A stretch of 39,675 nt of DNA from Lachnospiraceae bacterium (GTDB lineage: Bacteria; Bacillota; Clostridia; Lachnospirales; Lachnospiraceae): positions 1 to 39,675 of the forward strand of contig JAQXFO010000006.1 in the NCBI GenBank assembly GCA_029005135.1, written 5' to 3'. Made by a program: the position numbers and the translations under genes. The notes under the pieces were generated by a model. The model made no database searches. It worked only from the letters and a program-made list of their open reading frames with translations, and was not told the DNA's origin. Below are positions 1 through 8,141 of this stretch, piece after piece (within the stretch, counting starts at the first letter, position 1; the number at the start of each line of letters is the position of its first letter).

Positions 1-2
1 AG

Positions 3-1043
3 ACCGCCAACGGCACGAATATCCAGGTCCATAAGGGCAACAGAACCGCAGCCCAGAAGTGGTGTCTGGAATCCACGACCTTCGGCGGCAAGGGATGGAA
101 GACTGACAATCAGACGGAGCGGCGCTATTACAGGGACGGGACGTACCTGACCGGCTGGCAGAAGCTGGGCAATGACTATTATTACTTCTATCCCGAGACA
201 GGCTGTCTGGCTTATAAGAATGACAAGGGTGTGTCGCCGGTGATCGACGGCTATACCTTTGACACGGAGGGTCGGCGCGTCCTGCCGAAGGCCAGTGATA
301 TCCTGGCCGATGTGAAGCCCGGCGGAGGGACCCTCCTTAACATGCTGCAAAATGCGCTGATCCCCTGCGGCCGCGTGCTCTATGTCTGGGGCGGCGGCTG
401 GGGCAATACCGATGCCAATAAGATCGGCTATCTGCCGAGCTGGGGCAGCTTTTTCAATACGCATGCCACGCCGACCTACAACCGCAACGATTACCGCTAT
501 GCCTACGGCAGCGGGCTGGACTGCTCCGGCTATGTGTCCTGGGTCGTTTACAACGCGAATTATAAGAAAAATGACCAGGCAAATATTCTCTACGGAAACG
601 GCACCTCCTACAATTCCACCAAGCTGGCGCAGAGGGTCTCATCTCTGGGCTTCGGGACCTACAATCCGGGTGCGATCGGGTCCTATACCTATTTGAGACC
701 CGGCGATATCGTCAGCATGAGCGGCCATGTCTGGATCTATCTGGGCAGCTGCCCGGACGGCAGCGGCGTGATCCTGCATTCGTCGCCGATGGGGGATACC
801 TACGGCGGCGGTGTCCAGCTGGCGGGAACGAAGAACAAAGCCGGCAGCAGCGACAGCGACGGCTATCGCCTGGCCAAGGCCTACATGGAGAAATATTTTT
901 CCTATTGGCCCTACCCCACGCATACCGCCGGCGACGATTACCGGACATCGGCGGTGGGGTACTGCCGGTGGCGCAATGATCCCGACGGGCTCAAGAAGAT
1001 GAGTGCCGCCGAGGTTCTGGAAACCATACTGGGTAAGCTTTAA
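3..1043 (+). CDS. Cell-surface NlpC/P60 hydrolase with lectin-like and glucan/choline-binding-type repeat segments (5' partial)
   Basis: The frame is open from the window edge to a TAA at 1041, so the start and N-terminus lie outside the window. An in-frame GTG at 231 is unlikely to be the true start because coding similarity continues upstream of it. The first ~25 visible residues (NGTNIQVHKGN...AQKW) look like the end of a ricin-type beta-trefoil lectin repeat. Next comes an aromatic repeat (TGWQKLGNDYYYFYPETG) of the cell-wall or glucan-binding type. The C-terminal ~220 residues form an NlpC/P60 cysteine peptidase with the nucleophile in LDCSGYVSW (Cys codon 522-524) and a likely catalytic His in SGHVWIYLG. 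Family knowledge suggests an exported enzyme that cuts peptidoglycan stem peptides. The following lipoprotein gene is 17 bp downstream. The domain call is good; the substrate and the full architecture cannot be judged. Confidence 0.82.
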   Translation, partial: TANGTNIQVHKGNRTAAQKWCLESTTFGGKGWKTDNQTERRYYRDGTYLTGWQKLGNDYYYFYPETGCLAYKNDKGVSPVIDGYTFDTEGRRVLPKASDILADVKPGGGTLLNMLQNALIPCGRVLYVWGGGWGNTDANKIGYLPSWGSFFNTHATPTYNRNDYRYAYGSGLDCSGYVSWVVYNANYKKNDQANILYGNGTSYNSTKLAQRVSSLGFGTYNPGAIGSYTYLRPGDIVSMSGHVWIYLGSCPDGSGVILHSSPMGDTYGGGVQLAGTKNKAGSSDSDGYRLAKAYMEKYFSYWPYPTHTAGDDYRTSAVGYCRWRNDPDGLKKMSAAEVLETILGKL

Positions 1044-1059
1044 GAATAAGGCAGGGGTT

Positions 1060-2112
1060 ATGAAAAGAATCTGGGGAGTTATGATATCTGTTCTGACGGC
1101 AGCTGCCCTCCTTACCGGCTGCGGCGGCCGGCAGGATGTGGCCTATGCGCTGGTAACCGGGGAGCACGATTACGCCGGCAGCAAGGCAGCGGCGGAAGCC
1201 TGGAACGGGGTCCAGAGCTTTGCCTCGGCGGGAACCGGCATCGCCGGCCGCTATGAGATCGAGACCGACGATACGGAAGCCGCCGCGGAGGCGATGCGGT
1301 CGATCATCAAATCCGGTGCCGGTACCGTGGTCTGTGTCGGCCGCCGTATGGAAACCGTCCTGTATGAAGCCCAGACAGCTCACAGCAAGACACGGTTTAT
1401 CATGCTGGGCGGGGAGCCGAAGGCGGATGCCGAAAGTGATGCGGTCATCGCAGACAACACCCTCTGTCTGACCTATGATGACGGCGAGGCCGGTTATCTG
1501 GCCGGTTACGGTGCCGTCTGCGAGGGCTTCCGCCATTTGTCCTTCATGGCCGGGAGCCGTTCGAATCAGGCGGTCCGCTATGCGGTGGGTTATATCCGGG
1601 GTATCTGTGATGCGGCTGATGATCTGGCTCTGGGCGCCTCCGATGTGGTTGTGGAGGTGCTCTTTACCGGTGAGGATAAGCTGACGCCCAGAACGATGGA
1701 GCGGGCATTAGAACTCTATGACGACGGAAGCGAGATCATCATGGGCTGCGGCGATGCGATCCTTCAGCCGGTGATCAAAGCGGCTGAGAGCCGCGGCGGC
1801 CGGGTGATATCAGCGGGGCAGGATAAGCGGGCGGAGTCCGCCTCCGTCCTCTTCGGCATCGAATATGACAGTGCTGAGGCGGTGGAAGCGGCCTTGTCGG
1901 AGTGTGCCGGTGAGGATTTCACCGGCGGCGTCATCCGGCATTACGGTGCCGCTCAGAACAGCGTCAATCTGGCTGTAGACATGACGATGCTCAGTGGTCT
2001 GACGGCGGATATTTACAATAGGGTCTATCAGGAACTGGCCGACGGTACACGCACTGTCCCGGAGGACGAGGCGCTGAGCGGCAGCGAACGCGTGACGGTG
2101 TCGATCCTCTGA
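1060..2112 (+). CDS. BMP/PnrA-family substrate-binding lipoprotein
   Basis: The 351-residue protein starts at ATG 1060, after GCAGGGG. An in-frame ATG at 1003 would overlap the preceding gene and push the signal peptide inward. The N-terminus is a lipoprotein signal peptide with lipobox LLTGC, so the mature protein should be anchored outside the membrane at that Cys. The rest resembles the basic membrane protein (BMP/PnrA/Med) fold of periplasmic-binding-protein type, including the segments TYDDGEAGYLAGYGA and MAGSRSNQAVRYAVGYIRG. In other bacteria such proteins bind nucleosides for ABC import, or act as Med-like regulators. No ABC permease or ATPase genes are adjacent here, so the transport role is only inferred and the ligand is unknown. 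The gene probably shares a transcript with the surface hydrolase before it. Confidence 0.78.
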   Translation: MKRIWGVMISVLTAAALLTGCGGRQDVAYALVTGEHDYAGSKAAAEAWNGVQSFASAGTGIAGRYEIETDDTEAAAEAMRSIIKSGAGTVVCVGRRMETVLYEAQTAHSKTRFIMLGGEPKADAESDAVIADNTLCLTYDDGEAGYLAGYGAVCEGFRHLSFMAGSRSNQAVRYAVGYIRGICDAADDLALGASDVVVEVLFTGEDKLTPRTMERALELYDDGSEIIMGCGDAILQPVIKAAESRGGRVISAGQDKRAESASVLFGIEYDSAEAVEAALSECAGEDFTGGVIRHYGAAQNSVNLAVDMTMLSGLTADIYNRVYQELADGTRTVPEDEALSGSERVTVSIL

Positions 2113-2145
2113 CAAGGGGCCGTGCCGTAACGGCGGCAGGGGCTG

Positions 2146-2159
2146 CCGGTGATCACCGG
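2146..2159. repeat. 14-bp perfect palindrome downstream of the lipoprotein gene
   Basis: CCGGTGATCACCGG is a perfect palindrome 33 bp after the lipoprotein stop, in a GC-rich stretch that contains further short inverted repeats (GCCGTaACGGC around 2124-2134). No T-run follows, so a classical intrinsic terminator is not supported. It could help form a 3' structure or bind a protein. Confidence 0.35.
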
Positions 2160-2264
2160 GGAACGGCTTTGTCCGGCTGGTTCCCGTACCTCATTTTGCA
2201 TGCGACTGAATGTTACGAAAATACTAAATATAGTTTACAAAACATGACAAATCCTACATGTTGC

Positions 2265-2293
2265 TTGAGAATAACGTTAACTCATGGTAATAT
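2265..2293 (+). promoter_or_regulatory. Sigma-A type promoter of the PcsB-like gene
   Basis: A -35 TTGAGA (2265-2270) and a -10 TAATAT (2288-2293) are separated by exactly 17 bp. This leaves a leader of about 60 nt before the ATG at 2360. The region is markedly AT-rich compared with the flanking genes. The hexamer CGTTAA occurs twice nearby (2275-2280 and 2299-2304), which could be regulatory. Confidence 0.6.
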
Positions 2294-2359
2294 TTACACG
2301 TTAAATCTCAAAGTATGCCCAATAAATGGCTTTTTCATAACCGAAAGGATTTGTTTTTG

Positions 2360-3634
2360 ATGAAGAAAGCGAAGCTGTTATGTCTGCTGATGGCATCCGT
2401 TCTGACGATCGCCTCGGCGGTGCCTGTTCTGGCAGACCGGGAGGATGACCTGAAGGCGGCGGTGAATGCCAACAACAATAAGCTGGCGGACACGAAGCAG
2501 TCGATCAATGAGACTCAGGCGGCAGTGGATCAGCTGGCCGGCGAGATCGCATCCCTGGATGACCAGCTGGTAGCGCTTATGTCCAATATCGATGTGCTAA
2601 AGGGGGATATCGCCTCGACAGAGGAACGCATCGAACAGGCGAAAGCTGATCTGGTTCAGGCCGAAGCCGACCGTGATGCCCAGTACAAGGCCATGAGCCT
2701 CCGCATCCGGTATATCTACGAGAACGGCGGCAGTGATCAGTGGTTCTCCTTCCTGTTGAAAGCCGAGACGCTGACGGATATGCTGAACCGCGCGGAATAC
2801 ACGCAGCAGCTTGAAAAATGCGACCGTGAGATGCTGACACAGTTTATCGCCTGCATCGAGCAGGTCACCGAGACGCGAAACACGCTCGAATCCGTCAGAT
2901 CAGAGCTGGAAGAACAGAAGAGAGCTCTCGAGGATCAGCAGGCGCAGTTGGAGCAGCTTCTCAATGAGAAACGGGCCGCCTCCGATAATTACACCGCGGA
3001 GTTGATGAGCCTCAGAGAGCGTGCCGACGCCCTGACGAATGAGATCTACGCTCAGAATGCCGAGATTGCCCGTATCCAGGCTGAGAAGGCCGAGGCTGCC
3101 CGAAGAGCCGCCGAGGAAGAGGCCAGAAGGGCTGCCGAAGAGGCTGCGCGCCGGGAAGAAGAAAACCGCAATAACAACAATAATAACGATAATAACAATA
3201 ATAACAATAACGGCGCCAACATCGGCAATGCCGTGCCGCCGTCACCGTCGACGCCGGACATCGGCGGCAGCACCGGTGCGCCGCCCTCAACGATCGGCGG
3301 CCAGGTCGTGGCGTATGCCGCGCAGTTCCTCGGCAATCCCTATGTCTGGGGCGGGGAATCCCTGACCGCGGGCTGTGACTGCTCCGGCTATGTGAAAGCC
3401 GTCTACGCACATTTCGGTTACTCCCTGCCGCATTCGTCGGCTGCCCTGGCCTATGTCGGTACGCCTGTCTCCTATGCCGAGGCGCAGCCCGGCGACATCA
3501 TCTGCTATGCGGGGCATGTCGGCATCTATGTCGGCAATGATACGATCATCAATGCCTCCAACGAGAGGGACGGCATCAAGTACACATCGCCGGCCACCTA
3601 CCGCACCATCGTTGCGGTGCGCCGCATCGCCTGA
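2360..3634 (+). CDS. PcsB-like secreted coiled-coil NlpC/P60 peptidoglycan hydrolase
   Basis: The 425-residue protein starts at ATG 2360, preceded by GAAAGGA; an upstream ATG at 2315 would bury the signal peptide. Residues 1-25 are a signal peptide ending near VPVLA. Residues ~28-270 are a long heptad-rich coiled coil of the PcsB_CC type (note MSLRIRYIYENGG), with Ala/Glu/Arg-rich repeats at its end. A linker of almost pure Asn follows (3165-3212), then a Pro/Ser/Gly segment. The NlpC/P60 domain occupies ~320-425, with catalytic Cys341 in CDCSGY and His386 in GHVGIYVG. In related Firmicutes such proteins split peptidoglycan during division and are activated through the coiled coil by FtsEX; that partnership is inferred here. 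It has its own promoter and terminator. A paralogous coiled coil occurs in the 37164-38318 gene. Confidence 0.88.
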   Translation: MKKAKLLCLLMASVLTIASAVPVLADREDDLKAAVNANNNKLADTKQSINETQAAVDQLAGEIASLDDQLVALMSNIDVLKGDIASTEERIEQAKADLVQAEADRDAQYKAMSLRIRYIYENGGSDQWFSFLLKAETLTDMLNRAEYTQQLEKCDREMLTQFIACIEQVTETRNTLESVRSELEEQKRALEDQQAQLEQLLNEKRAASDNYTAELMSLRERADALTNEIYAQNAEIARIQAEKAEAARRAAEEEARRAAEEAARREEENRNNNNNNDNNNNNNNGANIGNAVPPSPSTPDIGGSTGAPPSTIGGQVVAYAAQFLGNPYVWGGESLTAGCDCSGYVKAVYAHFGYSLPHSSAALAYVGTPVSYAEAQPGDIICYAGHVGIYVGNDTIINASNERDGIKYTSPATYRTIVAVRRIA

Positions 3635-3670
3635 TCTGAGATCCGAAAAGACCGAATTGACAGGAATCTG

Positions 3671-3703
3671 AAAAAATGCATGTGCCGGGCACATGCATTT
3701 TTT
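3671..3703 (+). terminator. Intrinsic terminator after the PcsB-like gene
   Basis: A 15-bp perfect stem (3671-3685 with 3689-3703) has a CGG loop. The 3' arm ends in six T and the 5' arm begins with six A, so it could work in both directions. It starts 36 bp after the stop codon. Confidence 0.85.
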
Positions 3704-3757
3704 GCCATAACGACAGCAGGCAAAAGCGCTGTCATTGCCTATAAGGAGAGATGAGAC

Positions 3758-4747
3758 ATGAAAATATTTGCGTACAATCTGAGGGATTTTGATGAAAAGC
3801 CCTGGTTTGACAAGTTATGCGGCGATCTGGGACTGGATTATGACGGTGTCGGCGCCTCCGTGGACCCGACGCCCGAGACGATCCGGTTGGCCGAAGGGGC
3901 CGACTACATCAGTATTATCACGACACCCATCGATGCGGAGCTGATGAAGACGATCCATGAGATGGGAATCCGGATGATCTGCACCCGTTCCATCGGCGTG
4001 GATCACATCGATATGGCCGCGGCCGCGAAGTACGGCGTCCGCGTCGCCCATTCCCTCTATGCCCCGCAGGCGGTCTCCGATTATACCATCATGCTGATGC
4101 TGATGGTCAACCGCCATATGAAATGCATCCTGCAGCGGGCGGATATTCAGGATTATACCCTCAGAGCCATTAAGGGTATCAATATGAACACCCAGACCGT
4201 CGGCGTCATCGGTACCGGCAAGATCGGCCGCGAAGTGATTCGCAGCCTGAGGGGCTTCGGCTGCCGTATCCTGGCTTATGACCTTTTTGAGAATGACGAG
4301 GTCCGGCAGATGGCCGATTATGTGCCGCTTCATACCCTGTTGGCCGAGAGTGATATTATCACCCTGCATATGCCGCTGACGGACGATAACCACCACATGA
4401 TCGATGCCGGCGCCATCGCTGCTATGAAGGACGGTGTCCGCATCATCAACACGGCCCGGGGCGGGCTCATCGATTCCCGCGCGTTGATTGACGGTCTTGA
4501 AAGTGGTAAAATCGGAGGTGCCGGTCTCGATTGCGTTGAAAATGAATTCGGTCTTTATTACAATGACTTAAGAGGCCGGGCTCTGGACAACGAATACCTG
4601 GCCATCCTGCGCAGCTTCCCGAATGTCATCGTGTCGCCGCATATGGCCTTCTATACCGATACAACCGTCCGGGACATGGTCTTCAGCAATGTCTCGGCCT
4701 GCGCCGCGGAAAGCCGCGGAGAGAAGAGTGACTATATTCTTTTATGA
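3758..4747 (+). CDS. D-lactate dehydrogenase-like D-2-hydroxyacid dehydrogenase
   Basis: The 329-residue protein is the usual size for NAD-dependent D-lactate dehydrogenases. It starts at ATG 3758 after AAGGAGAG. The Rossmann motif GTGKIGREV is central. The catalytic residues fall where D-LDH has them: Arg234 in NTARGG, Glu263 in ENEFG and His295 in SPHMAF. The likely reaction is reversible reduction of pyruvate to D-lactate in the cytoplasm, regenerating NAD+ in fermentation. A related 2-oxoacid such as a branched-chain keto acid, or a VanH-like role, cannot be excluded. The stop codon overlaps the next gene (ATGA), so it forms an operon with two flavodoxin-fold genes. This is unusual company for a D-LDH and may point to a specialised redox role. 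Confidence 0.83.
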   Translation: MKIFAYNLRDFDEKPWFDKLCGDLGLDYDGVGASVDPTPETIRLAEGADYISIITTPIDAELMKTIHEMGIRMICTRSIGVDHIDMAAAAKYGVRVAHSLYAPQAVSDYTIMLMLMVNRHMKCILQRADIQDYTLRAIKGINMNTQTVGVIGTGKIGREVIRSLRGFGCRILAYDLFENDEVRQMADYVPLHTLLAESDIITLHMPLTDDNHHMIDAGAIAAMKDGVRIINTARGGLIDSRALIDGLESGKIGGAGLDCVENEFGLYYNDLRGRALDNEYLAILRSFPNVIVSPHMAFYTDTTVRDMVFSNVSACAAESRGEKSDYILL

Positions 4748-5244
4748 AAATGCTGATCTATGACGGGTCTCAGGCCGAGCTGCGGCGGTTTTTTCCTACT
4801 GAAAACGATCCCTGCCGGGTGATCTGCCGTGACGACAAGATACACAGCTGCATCGGCTGCGGCTCCTGCTGGGTGAGATCGCCGGGCCTCTGCCCGATCC
4901 ATGACGACGCGGGCCTGATCACTAGCAGACTGGCCGAGACGGATGAACTTTACGTCTTTTCAGCCTGTGTCTACGGCTGCGTCAGTCCCTTTGTCAAGAC
5001 GGTGCTTGACCGGATGATCGGCTTCACGACGCCGATACTGGAGCTTCACAACGGTGAGACCCGATTCCGGCCCCGCTATGAGGAACGTTTCCGCCTGACG
5101 GTCTGCTTCTATAACCGGGTGAGCGGCGAAGAGCAGCGGGTGGCCGTCGATTATATCGAGCGGGTCGGCCGAGAGCTGAACGCTTCCGGTACCCAGGTCT
5201 TTTTCCTGGACGGCCTCGAGAAGATAAGGGAGGTGCTGCCGTGA
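4744..5244 (+). CDS. Flavodoxin-fold NAD(P)H-dependent FMN reductase-like protein with Cys motif
   Basis: The 166-residue protein overlaps the preceding dehydrogenase by 4 bp (ATGA) and the next gene by 4 bp (GTGA), which indicates tight translational coupling. The segment CIGCGSCWVRSPGLCPIHDD is typical of the flavodoxin-family NAD(P)H:FMN oxidoreductases often found in anaerobes. The region LYVFSACVYGCVSPFVKTVLDRM is the flavin-side helix of that family. The protein probably binds FMN and shuttles electrons from NAD(P)H. It is short, and its N-terminus lacks a textbook phosphate-binding loop, so its activity is uncertain. The Cys cluster could bind metal or simply mark the subfamily. Confidence 0.65.
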   Translation: MKMLIYDGSQAELRRFFPTENDPCRVICRDDKIHSCIGCGSCWVRSPGLCPIHDDAGLITSRLAETDELYVFSACVYGCVSPFVKTVLDRMIGFTTPILELHNGETRFRPRYEERFRLTVCFYNRVSGEEQRVAVDYIERVGRELNASGTQVFFLDGLEKIREVLP

Positions 5245-5900
5245 AGATCGCCATGATCAATGCCAGTCCCCGGCTTCTTATCCGGCGGAACGACACCTGC
5301 ACAGCCAACACCGTCCTCCAGGACTGCCGGCGATTGCTGCGCCGCAGTCATCTCCATGATTTTGAAGATTTTCACCTGAAGACGGCGTATCTGTCCGACA
5401 AGGACAAAAAGGCGCTGTTTGACTGCGATATCTGGCTTCTGTCCTTTCCCGTCTATATGATGGGTCTGCCGTCACACCTGATGGCGGTGATGCAGACTCT
5501 GGAACAGGAGGCGGCCGAGCGCGGGCCGAGGGAGATACGCGTCTATGCCCTGGCCAATATGGATCTCTATGAGGGCAATAATGCTTATCCGGCTTTCCGT
5601 ATGCTGTCCCTCTGGTGTGAAGCCTGCCGTTTCAGCTGGTGCGGCGGCATGGGGATCGGCGGCGGTTTTCTGCATCGATCACCGGCGGTGTCGCAGATCG
5701 CCCTGTTCAGAAAACACACCTATCACCGCCGGCTCAGCGTCTTTGCCGAAGCTGTCGGAAGCGGCAGTCCGATCCTCAACACCAACAGCACACCGGATAT
5801 GTCGCGCAAATCCTATGTCCTGAAACACAATCAGTATTATCGGTCGGAGGCCAGAAAGCAGGGCCTCGCCGCCCTTGACATCACTTCGCAGCCTCTGTAG
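5241..5900 (+). CDS. Flavodoxin-fold NAD(P)H oxidoreductase-like protein
   Basis: The 219-residue protein begins with GTG 5241 inside the GTGA overlap with the upstream gene. The N-terminus MKIAMINASPR is the first strand and loop of the NADPH-dependent FMN reductase/flavodoxin fold. DIWLLSFPVYMMGLPSHLMAVMQTLE matches the family's second flavin-contacting region. The C-terminal ~60 residues are not recognised. It lies third in the D-2-hydroxyacid dehydrogenase operon. Two adjacent flavodoxin-like proteins could form a heteromeric flavoprotein or act in sequence; that is inference. Catalytic function and electron acceptor are unknown. Confidence 0.6.
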   Translation: MKIAMINASPRLLIRRNDTCTANTVLQDCRRLLRRSHLHDFEDFHLKTAYLSDKDKKALFDCDIWLLSFPVYMMGLPSHLMAVMQTLEQEAAERGPREIRVYALANMDLYEGNNAYPAFRMLSLWCEACRFSWCGGMGIGGGFLHRSPAVSQIALFRKHTYHRRLSVFAEAVGSGSPILNTNSTPDMSRKSYVLKHNQYYRSEARKQGLAALDITSQPL

Positions 5901-5963
5901 AAAGCTGTGGTCAGAAACAGCTCTTCCGAAGAGCACACGTTATCAGAAAGAGAGATTACCCCT

Positions 5964-6998
5964 ATGGAAATGCAGATGAATTTCCTCCGCCGTCTTCCGA
6001 TCCCCAAGGAGATCAAGGCCCAGTTTCCGGTGCCGGAGGATGTCCGACGGAACAAAGAAGAACGTGACAATGAGATCGCTGATATTTTTACGGGAAAAAG
6101 CGATAAGCTCCTGCTGATCATCGGTCCCTGCTCGGCCGACAACGAGGACGCTGTCCTGGAGTACATGACCCGCCTGGCGGCCGTCAGCGAAAAGGTGAAA
6201 GAGAGGATCTTCGTTATACCGCGTCTGTATACCAATAAGCCGCGTACCCTGGGCAAGGGTTACAAGGGCATGTTCCACCAGCCGGATCCGAACAAGCCGG
6301 AGGATCTTCTGGCGGGTATCATCGCGGTGCGGAAGCTTCATCTCCGGGTAGCCGTGGAGTGCGGCTTTACCTGTGCCGATGAGATGCTGTACCCGGCTAA
6401 TCACCGTTATATGTCGGATCTGCTGTCCTACGTGGCGGTGGGTGCCCGTTCTGTCGAGGATCAGGAGCACCGTCTGCTGGCCAGCGGCACCGGCATCCCC
6501 GCCGGTATGAAAAATCCCACCGGCGGCGATATGACCGTCATGATGAATTCCATTGAGGCGGCCCAGACCCGGCAGCAGTTCCTGTACCGCGGATGGGAGG
6601 TCATCACCGAGGGCAATCCACTGGCTCATGCGATCCTGCGCGGCTATGTGGATAAGTTCGGACGCAACCAGCCGAATTATCACTATGAGAATCTGCGGGA
6701 TGTGCGCGATATGTACGCGGAACGCCGCCTGGCCAATCCCGCCGTCATCATCGATACCAATCACGCCAACTCCAACAAGAAGTATCTGGAGCAGATCCGC
6801 ATCGCCAAGGACGTGATTCACAGCTGCCGTCTGTCGGAGGATATCCGGCATCTCGTCAAGGGCCTGATGATCGAGAGCTATCTGGAGGACGGCTGTCAGA
6901 AGGTCGGCGAGGGTGTTTACGGCAAGTCGATCACCGACCCGTGTCTGGGCTGGGAGAAGACCGAACGCCTGATACTCGATCTGGCGGACCTGATCTGA
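5964..6998 (+). CDS. 3-deoxy-7-phosphoheptulonate synthase (DAHP synthase, class I AroFGH type)
   Basis: The enzyme condenses phosphoenolpyruvate and erythrose 4-phosphate to DAHP, the first step of the shikimate pathway, in the cytoplasm. From ATG 5964 the protein has 344 residues, the normal class I length. A GTG at 5907 is also in frame but has no good ribosome site; AAAGAGAG lies before 5964. Family motifs include IIGPCSADN, the PEP-site TNKPRTLGKGYKG, AVECGFT, the GARSVEDQEHR block, GNPLAHAILRGY, and DTNHANSNKKYLEQ. It follows the flavodoxin pair after 63 bp and may be read from the same transcript. Which aromatic amino acid inhibits it cannot be told from the sequence. Confidence 0.93.
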   Translation: MEMQMNFLRRLPIPKEIKAQFPVPEDVRRNKEERDNEIADIFTGKSDKLLLIIGPCSADNEDAVLEYMTRLAAVSEKVKERIFVIPRLYTNKPRTLGKGYKGMFHQPDPNKPEDLLAGIIAVRKLHLRVAVECGFTCADEMLYPANHRYMSDLLSYVAVGARSVEDQEHRLLASGTGIPAGMKNPTGGDMTVMMNSIEAAQTRQQFLYRGWEVITEGNPLAHAILRGYVDKFGRNQPNYHYENLRDVRDMYAERRLANPAVIIDTNHANSNKKYLEQIRIAKDVIHSCRLSEDIRHLVKGLMIESYLEDGCQKVGEGVYGKSITDPCLGWEKTERLILDLADLI

Positions 6999-7072
6999 CG
7001 GGGCACTTTTGCCTGTCCCGCCAACGAAGCAAAAATCTGTTATTTTTGGCAAAAAATCTTGGGTTTTGTCCG

Positions 7073-7101
7073 TTGACAGCATCAAAAGCACTGTGTAAGA
7101 T
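7073..7101 (+). promoter_or_regulatory. Sigma-A promoter of the SerA-like gene
   Basis: TTGACA (7073-7078) and TAAGAT (7096-7101) have a 17-bp spacer. This is a consensus -35 and near-consensus -10, 44 bp before the ATG at 7145. The ribosome site is AAGGAGG at 7132-7138. Confidence 0.75.
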
Positions 7102-7144
7102 TTAGTTAAAGCTATCACAATTTAATCCTATAAGGAGGCTTATT

Positions 7145-8050
7145 ATGCGTATTCTTGTTACAGATGGTATGGATAAATCCGCCATGGCGGCCCTGACAGC
7201 TGCCGGCCACGAAGTCGTCGAACAGTTCTACGAACCGGATCAGCTGGGTGCCGCGCTGAAGGAATTTGACGCTGTCGTCGTTCGTTCCAAGACAAAAGTC
7301 CGCGCTAACCATATTGATGAAGCCAAGGAAGGCAAGCTGAAACTCATCATCAGAGGCGGTGTCGGTGTTGACAACATCGATGTCAAGTATGCCGAATCCT
7401 GCGGCATCACCGTCAGAAACACACCGAAGGCTTCTTCTCAGTCTGTTGCTGAGCTGGCTCTGGGCCATATGTTCTCCTGCGCCCGCTTCATTTCCGCTGC
7501 CGGCGCCACCATGCGTGAAGACAAATGGGAAAAGAAAGCCTACGGCAAGGGCATCGAACTGCAGGGCAAGACCCTCGGCATCGTCGGTTTCGGCCGTATC
7601 GGCCAGAAGCTCGGCATCATGGCCAAGGCTATCGGCATGACTGTCATCGCCTTCGATATCTATCATATCCCGGGCATCGAAGAAGAACTGGGCATCAAGT
7701 ATGTTGATATGGATGAGATCCTTTCCACTTCCGATTTCATCAGCGTCCATGCTCCGGCTGTTGACGGCGGTGCTCTGATCAATGCCGAGAACATTGCCAA
7801 GATGAAGGACGGTGTGAACATCATCAACACCTCCCGCGGCTCCAACATCGACGAGGACGCCCTTCTTGCTGCTCTGGAATCCGGCAAGGTTCGTTCCGCC
7901 GGTCTCGACGTCTATGCCGAGGAACCGTCCAAGAACCACGCTCTGTACAGCCATCCGATGGTTTCCTGCACACCGCATATCGGTGCGGCTACCGGTGAAG
8001 CCCAGAAACGTATCGGCGAAGAGATCGTTGATATTATCCTGAATTTCTGA
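7145..8050 (+). CDS. serA: D-3-phosphoglycerate dehydrogenase-like D-2-hydroxyacid dehydrogenase (short form)
   Basis: The 301-residue protein has the phosphoglycerate dehydrogenase layout: an N-terminal substrate domain with IIRGGVGVDNIDVKYA, the Rossmann loop GFGRIGQKLG, and catalytic Arg in NTSRGS, Glu in VYAEEPS and His in TPHIGAAT. The probable reaction is NAD-dependent oxidation of 3-phosphoglycerate, the first step of serine synthesis. It ends right after the catalytic core and lacks the ACT or regulatory domains of long SerA proteins, so serine feedback through them is not possible. It stands alone between its own promoter and a strong terminator, with no serC next to it. Codons look strongly biased, which suggests high expression. 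Activity on hydroxypyruvate or another 2-hydroxyacid remains possible. Confidence 0.82.
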   Translation: MRILVTDGMDKSAMAALTAAGHEVVEQFYEPDQLGAALKEFDAVVVRSKTKVRANHIDEAKEGKLKLIIRGGVGVDNIDVKYAESCGITVRNTPKASSQSVAELALGHMFSCARFISAAGATMREDKWEKKAYGKGIELQGKTLGIVGFGRIGQKLGIMAKAIGMTVIAFDIYHIPGIEEELGIKYVDMDEILSTSDFISVHAPAVDGGALINAENIAKMKDGVNIINTSRGSNIDEDALLAALESGKVRSAGLDVYAEEPSKNHALYSHPMVSCTPHIGAATGEAQKRIGEEIVDIILNF

Positions 8051-8064
8051 TAAACGTTTATCTG

Positions 8065-8099
8065 CAGACAGTGCCGTCAAGGCACTGTCTGTTTTTTTT
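8065..8099 (+). terminator. Intrinsic terminator after the SerA-like gene
   Basis: An 11-bp perfect stem (8065-8075 with 8081-8091) with a 5-nt loop is followed by eight T. It begins 14 bp after the stop codon. Confidence 0.92.
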
Positions 8100-8141
8100 C
8101 GGCCGGCATGGTGGCGAGAGCCGGCAGGGAGGAAAAGATTT

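Noticed and set aside
5943-7118. 391-codon minus-strand open frame opposite DAHP synthase
   Set aside because: Shadow of a well-conserved plus-strand gene. It also runs across the SerA-like promoter.
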